DNA from: CAWAQA01 sp963784065
Lineage (GTDB): Bacteria > Acidobacteriota > Vicinamibacteria > Vicinamibacterales > UBA2999
Direction: 5' to 3'
Assembly: GCA_963784065.1 (NCBI GenBank)
Contig: CAWAQA010000008.1
Span: 124,001-188,000 of the forward strand
Length of the DNA stretch: 64,000 nucleotides
Part shown: piece by piece, positions 63,335 to 64,000 of the stretch
Numbering within the stretch: the stretch's first letter is position 1
Layout: every line of letters starts with the position of its first letter
The notes under the pieces: model-generated
Databases searched by the model: none
Told to the model about the DNA's origin: nothing
What the model saw: only the letters and a program-made list of their open reading frames with translations
Position numbers and translations under genes: made by a program

Positions 63335-64000
63335 ATGATGAAACAGATGCTCCGCACCGCGTTCGTGTTGTGTCTCGTCGCGCCGTGGGGGGTGGCCTCC
63401 GCCGGCGCGCAGCTCGTCGCGCCCGGCGAGTCCGGCATCGCCATGGGGCACGTGCACCTGACCGTCCGTGACGTGGAGGCCAACCGCAAGTTCTGGACCG
63501 CGCTGGGCGGCATCCCCGTCCAGAACGGTCAGCTGCAGCTGATCCAGTTTCCGGGCGTGTTCGTCATGCTTCGGCAGGGTGAGCCGTCCGGCGGCAGCGT
63601 CGGCAGCGTGATCAACCACTTCGGCTTCAACGTGAAGAACATGAAGGAGTCGAAGGCGCGGTGGCAGGCCGCGGGGATCAAGGTCGACCCGGGCAACCGT
63701 GACGAACAAGCCTGGATCATGACCCCCGACAACGCTCGCGTCGAGATCCTCGAGGACACGGCGATCGCGGCGCCCATGGTGATGCACCACGTGCACTGGA
63801 ACACGACCGCGATTCCCGAGATGAAGGCGTGGTACGTGAAGACCTTCGGCGCCGTTCCCGGCAAGCGTGGGAACTTCGAGGCGGCGGATCTCCCCGGCGT
63901 CAACCTGACGTTCGCCGGCACCGAAACCCCGGTGGTCGGCACGCGCGGCCGCGCCTTCGATCATGTCGGGTTCGAGGTGCGTAACCTGGAGGCCTTCACG
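63335..64000 (+). CDS. Exported glyoxalase/VOC-superfamily protein (3' end cut by the window)
   Basis: 222 codons visible. Signal peptide MMKQMLRTAFVLCLVAPWGV ends SAGAQ. Two VOC modules are present: MGHVHLTVRDVEANRKFWTA with VSVINHFGFN-like second strands (SVINHFGFNVKNM), and MVMHHVHWNTTAIPEMKAWY with FDHVGFEVRNLEAF. The conserved His/Glu metal ligands (GHVHLTV, HFGFNV, EILED, HHVHW, DHVGFEV) are in place. Function is unknown; extradiol dioxygenase- or glyoxalase-like. It probably forms a unit of exported proteins with its neighbour. Confidence 0.85.
   Translation, partial: MMKQMLRTAFVLCLVAPWGVASAGAQLVAPGESGIAMGHVHLTVRDVEANRKFWTALGGIPVQNGQLQLIQFPGVFVMLRQGEPSGGSVGSVINHFGFNVKNMKESKARWQAAGIKVDPGNRDEQAWIMTPDNARVEILEDTAIAAPMVMHHVHWNTTAIPEMKAWYVKTFGAVPGKRGNFEAADLPGVNLTFAGTETPVVGTRGRAFDHVGFEVRNLEAFT

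Overview
This 64 kb window is high-GC chromosomal DNA (about two thirds G+C by eye). It is packed with short operons on both strands, with many 1-13 bp start/stop overlaps and frequent GTG starts. Gene content (VWFA-related exported protein, bactofilin, HflX, CotH, VOC and DinB proteins, class II FBPase, the rpoZ-gmk-coaBC neighbourhood) suggests an Acidobacteriota genome, possibly Vicinamibacteria. That is inference from gene content; there is no rRNA marker. I found no tRNA, rRNA, insertion sequence, prophage or CRISPR array.

About half of the long genes need one or more frame changes to give a full-length product, including housekeeping genes such as trxB, trxA, hflX, mnmA, zwf and ugd. 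This looks like residual single-base indels in a draft or long-read assembly, not mass pseudogenisation. I give such genes as one feature over the whole span and state where the frame changes.

Layout. 1-8123 (minus): ugd, galE, a family 2 glycosyltransferase, an MsbA-like ABC exporter, yicC, gmk, rpoZ, coaBC and the start of another gene. 8174-16090 (plus): exopolysaccharide or O-antigen locus with four GT4 and one GT2 glycosyltransferases, a polyprenyl-phosphate sugar phosphotransferase and a UDP-glucuronate decarboxylase. With ugd and galE it can supply UDP-Glc, Gal, GlcA and Xyl. 16109-25102 (minus): pgsA, a TPR/SLH lipoprotein, hflX, an MFS transporter, glpX, an acyl-CoA dehydrogenase, a SAM hydrolase, a methyltransferase and a bactofilin. 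25289-27558 (plus): cysteine desulfurase and mnmA for tRNA thiolation. 27596-34231 is mostly minus: VanZ-like, DinB-like, trxB, trxA, glgA and a PBP5-type carboxypeptidase, with a plus-strand fdhE-like gene. 34432-42303: small membrane protein, M20 peptidase, solitary DNA methyltransferase, LysR regulator, a 59-codon gene, an exported phosphatase and a VWFA protein. 42338-45994 (plus): pentose phosphate operon rpiB-gnd-zwf-pgl. 46005-48127 (minus): three membrane or unknown genes. 48288-55534 is mostly plus: response regulator, hemE-hemG, exported methyltransferase, arginase, a two-component pair and an exported kinase-like protein. 55509-58506 (minus): metallophosphoesterase and PepF. 58546-64000 (plus): zincin, ATP-grasp ligase, CotH, an 84-codon gene, a second exported methyltransferase and a VOC protein.

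The most unusual signal lies between genes. At least ten spacers consist of uninterrupted 7-bp units. The unit differs by locus, several arrays switch to the reverse complement half way, and the arrays often run exactly up to a start or stop codon. A separate spacer at 11178-11318 carries six CGGT-centred mini-hairpins every 22-24 bp. Many gene starts lie 5-9 bp behind a TATAAT-like hexamer, which indicates leaderless mRNAs.
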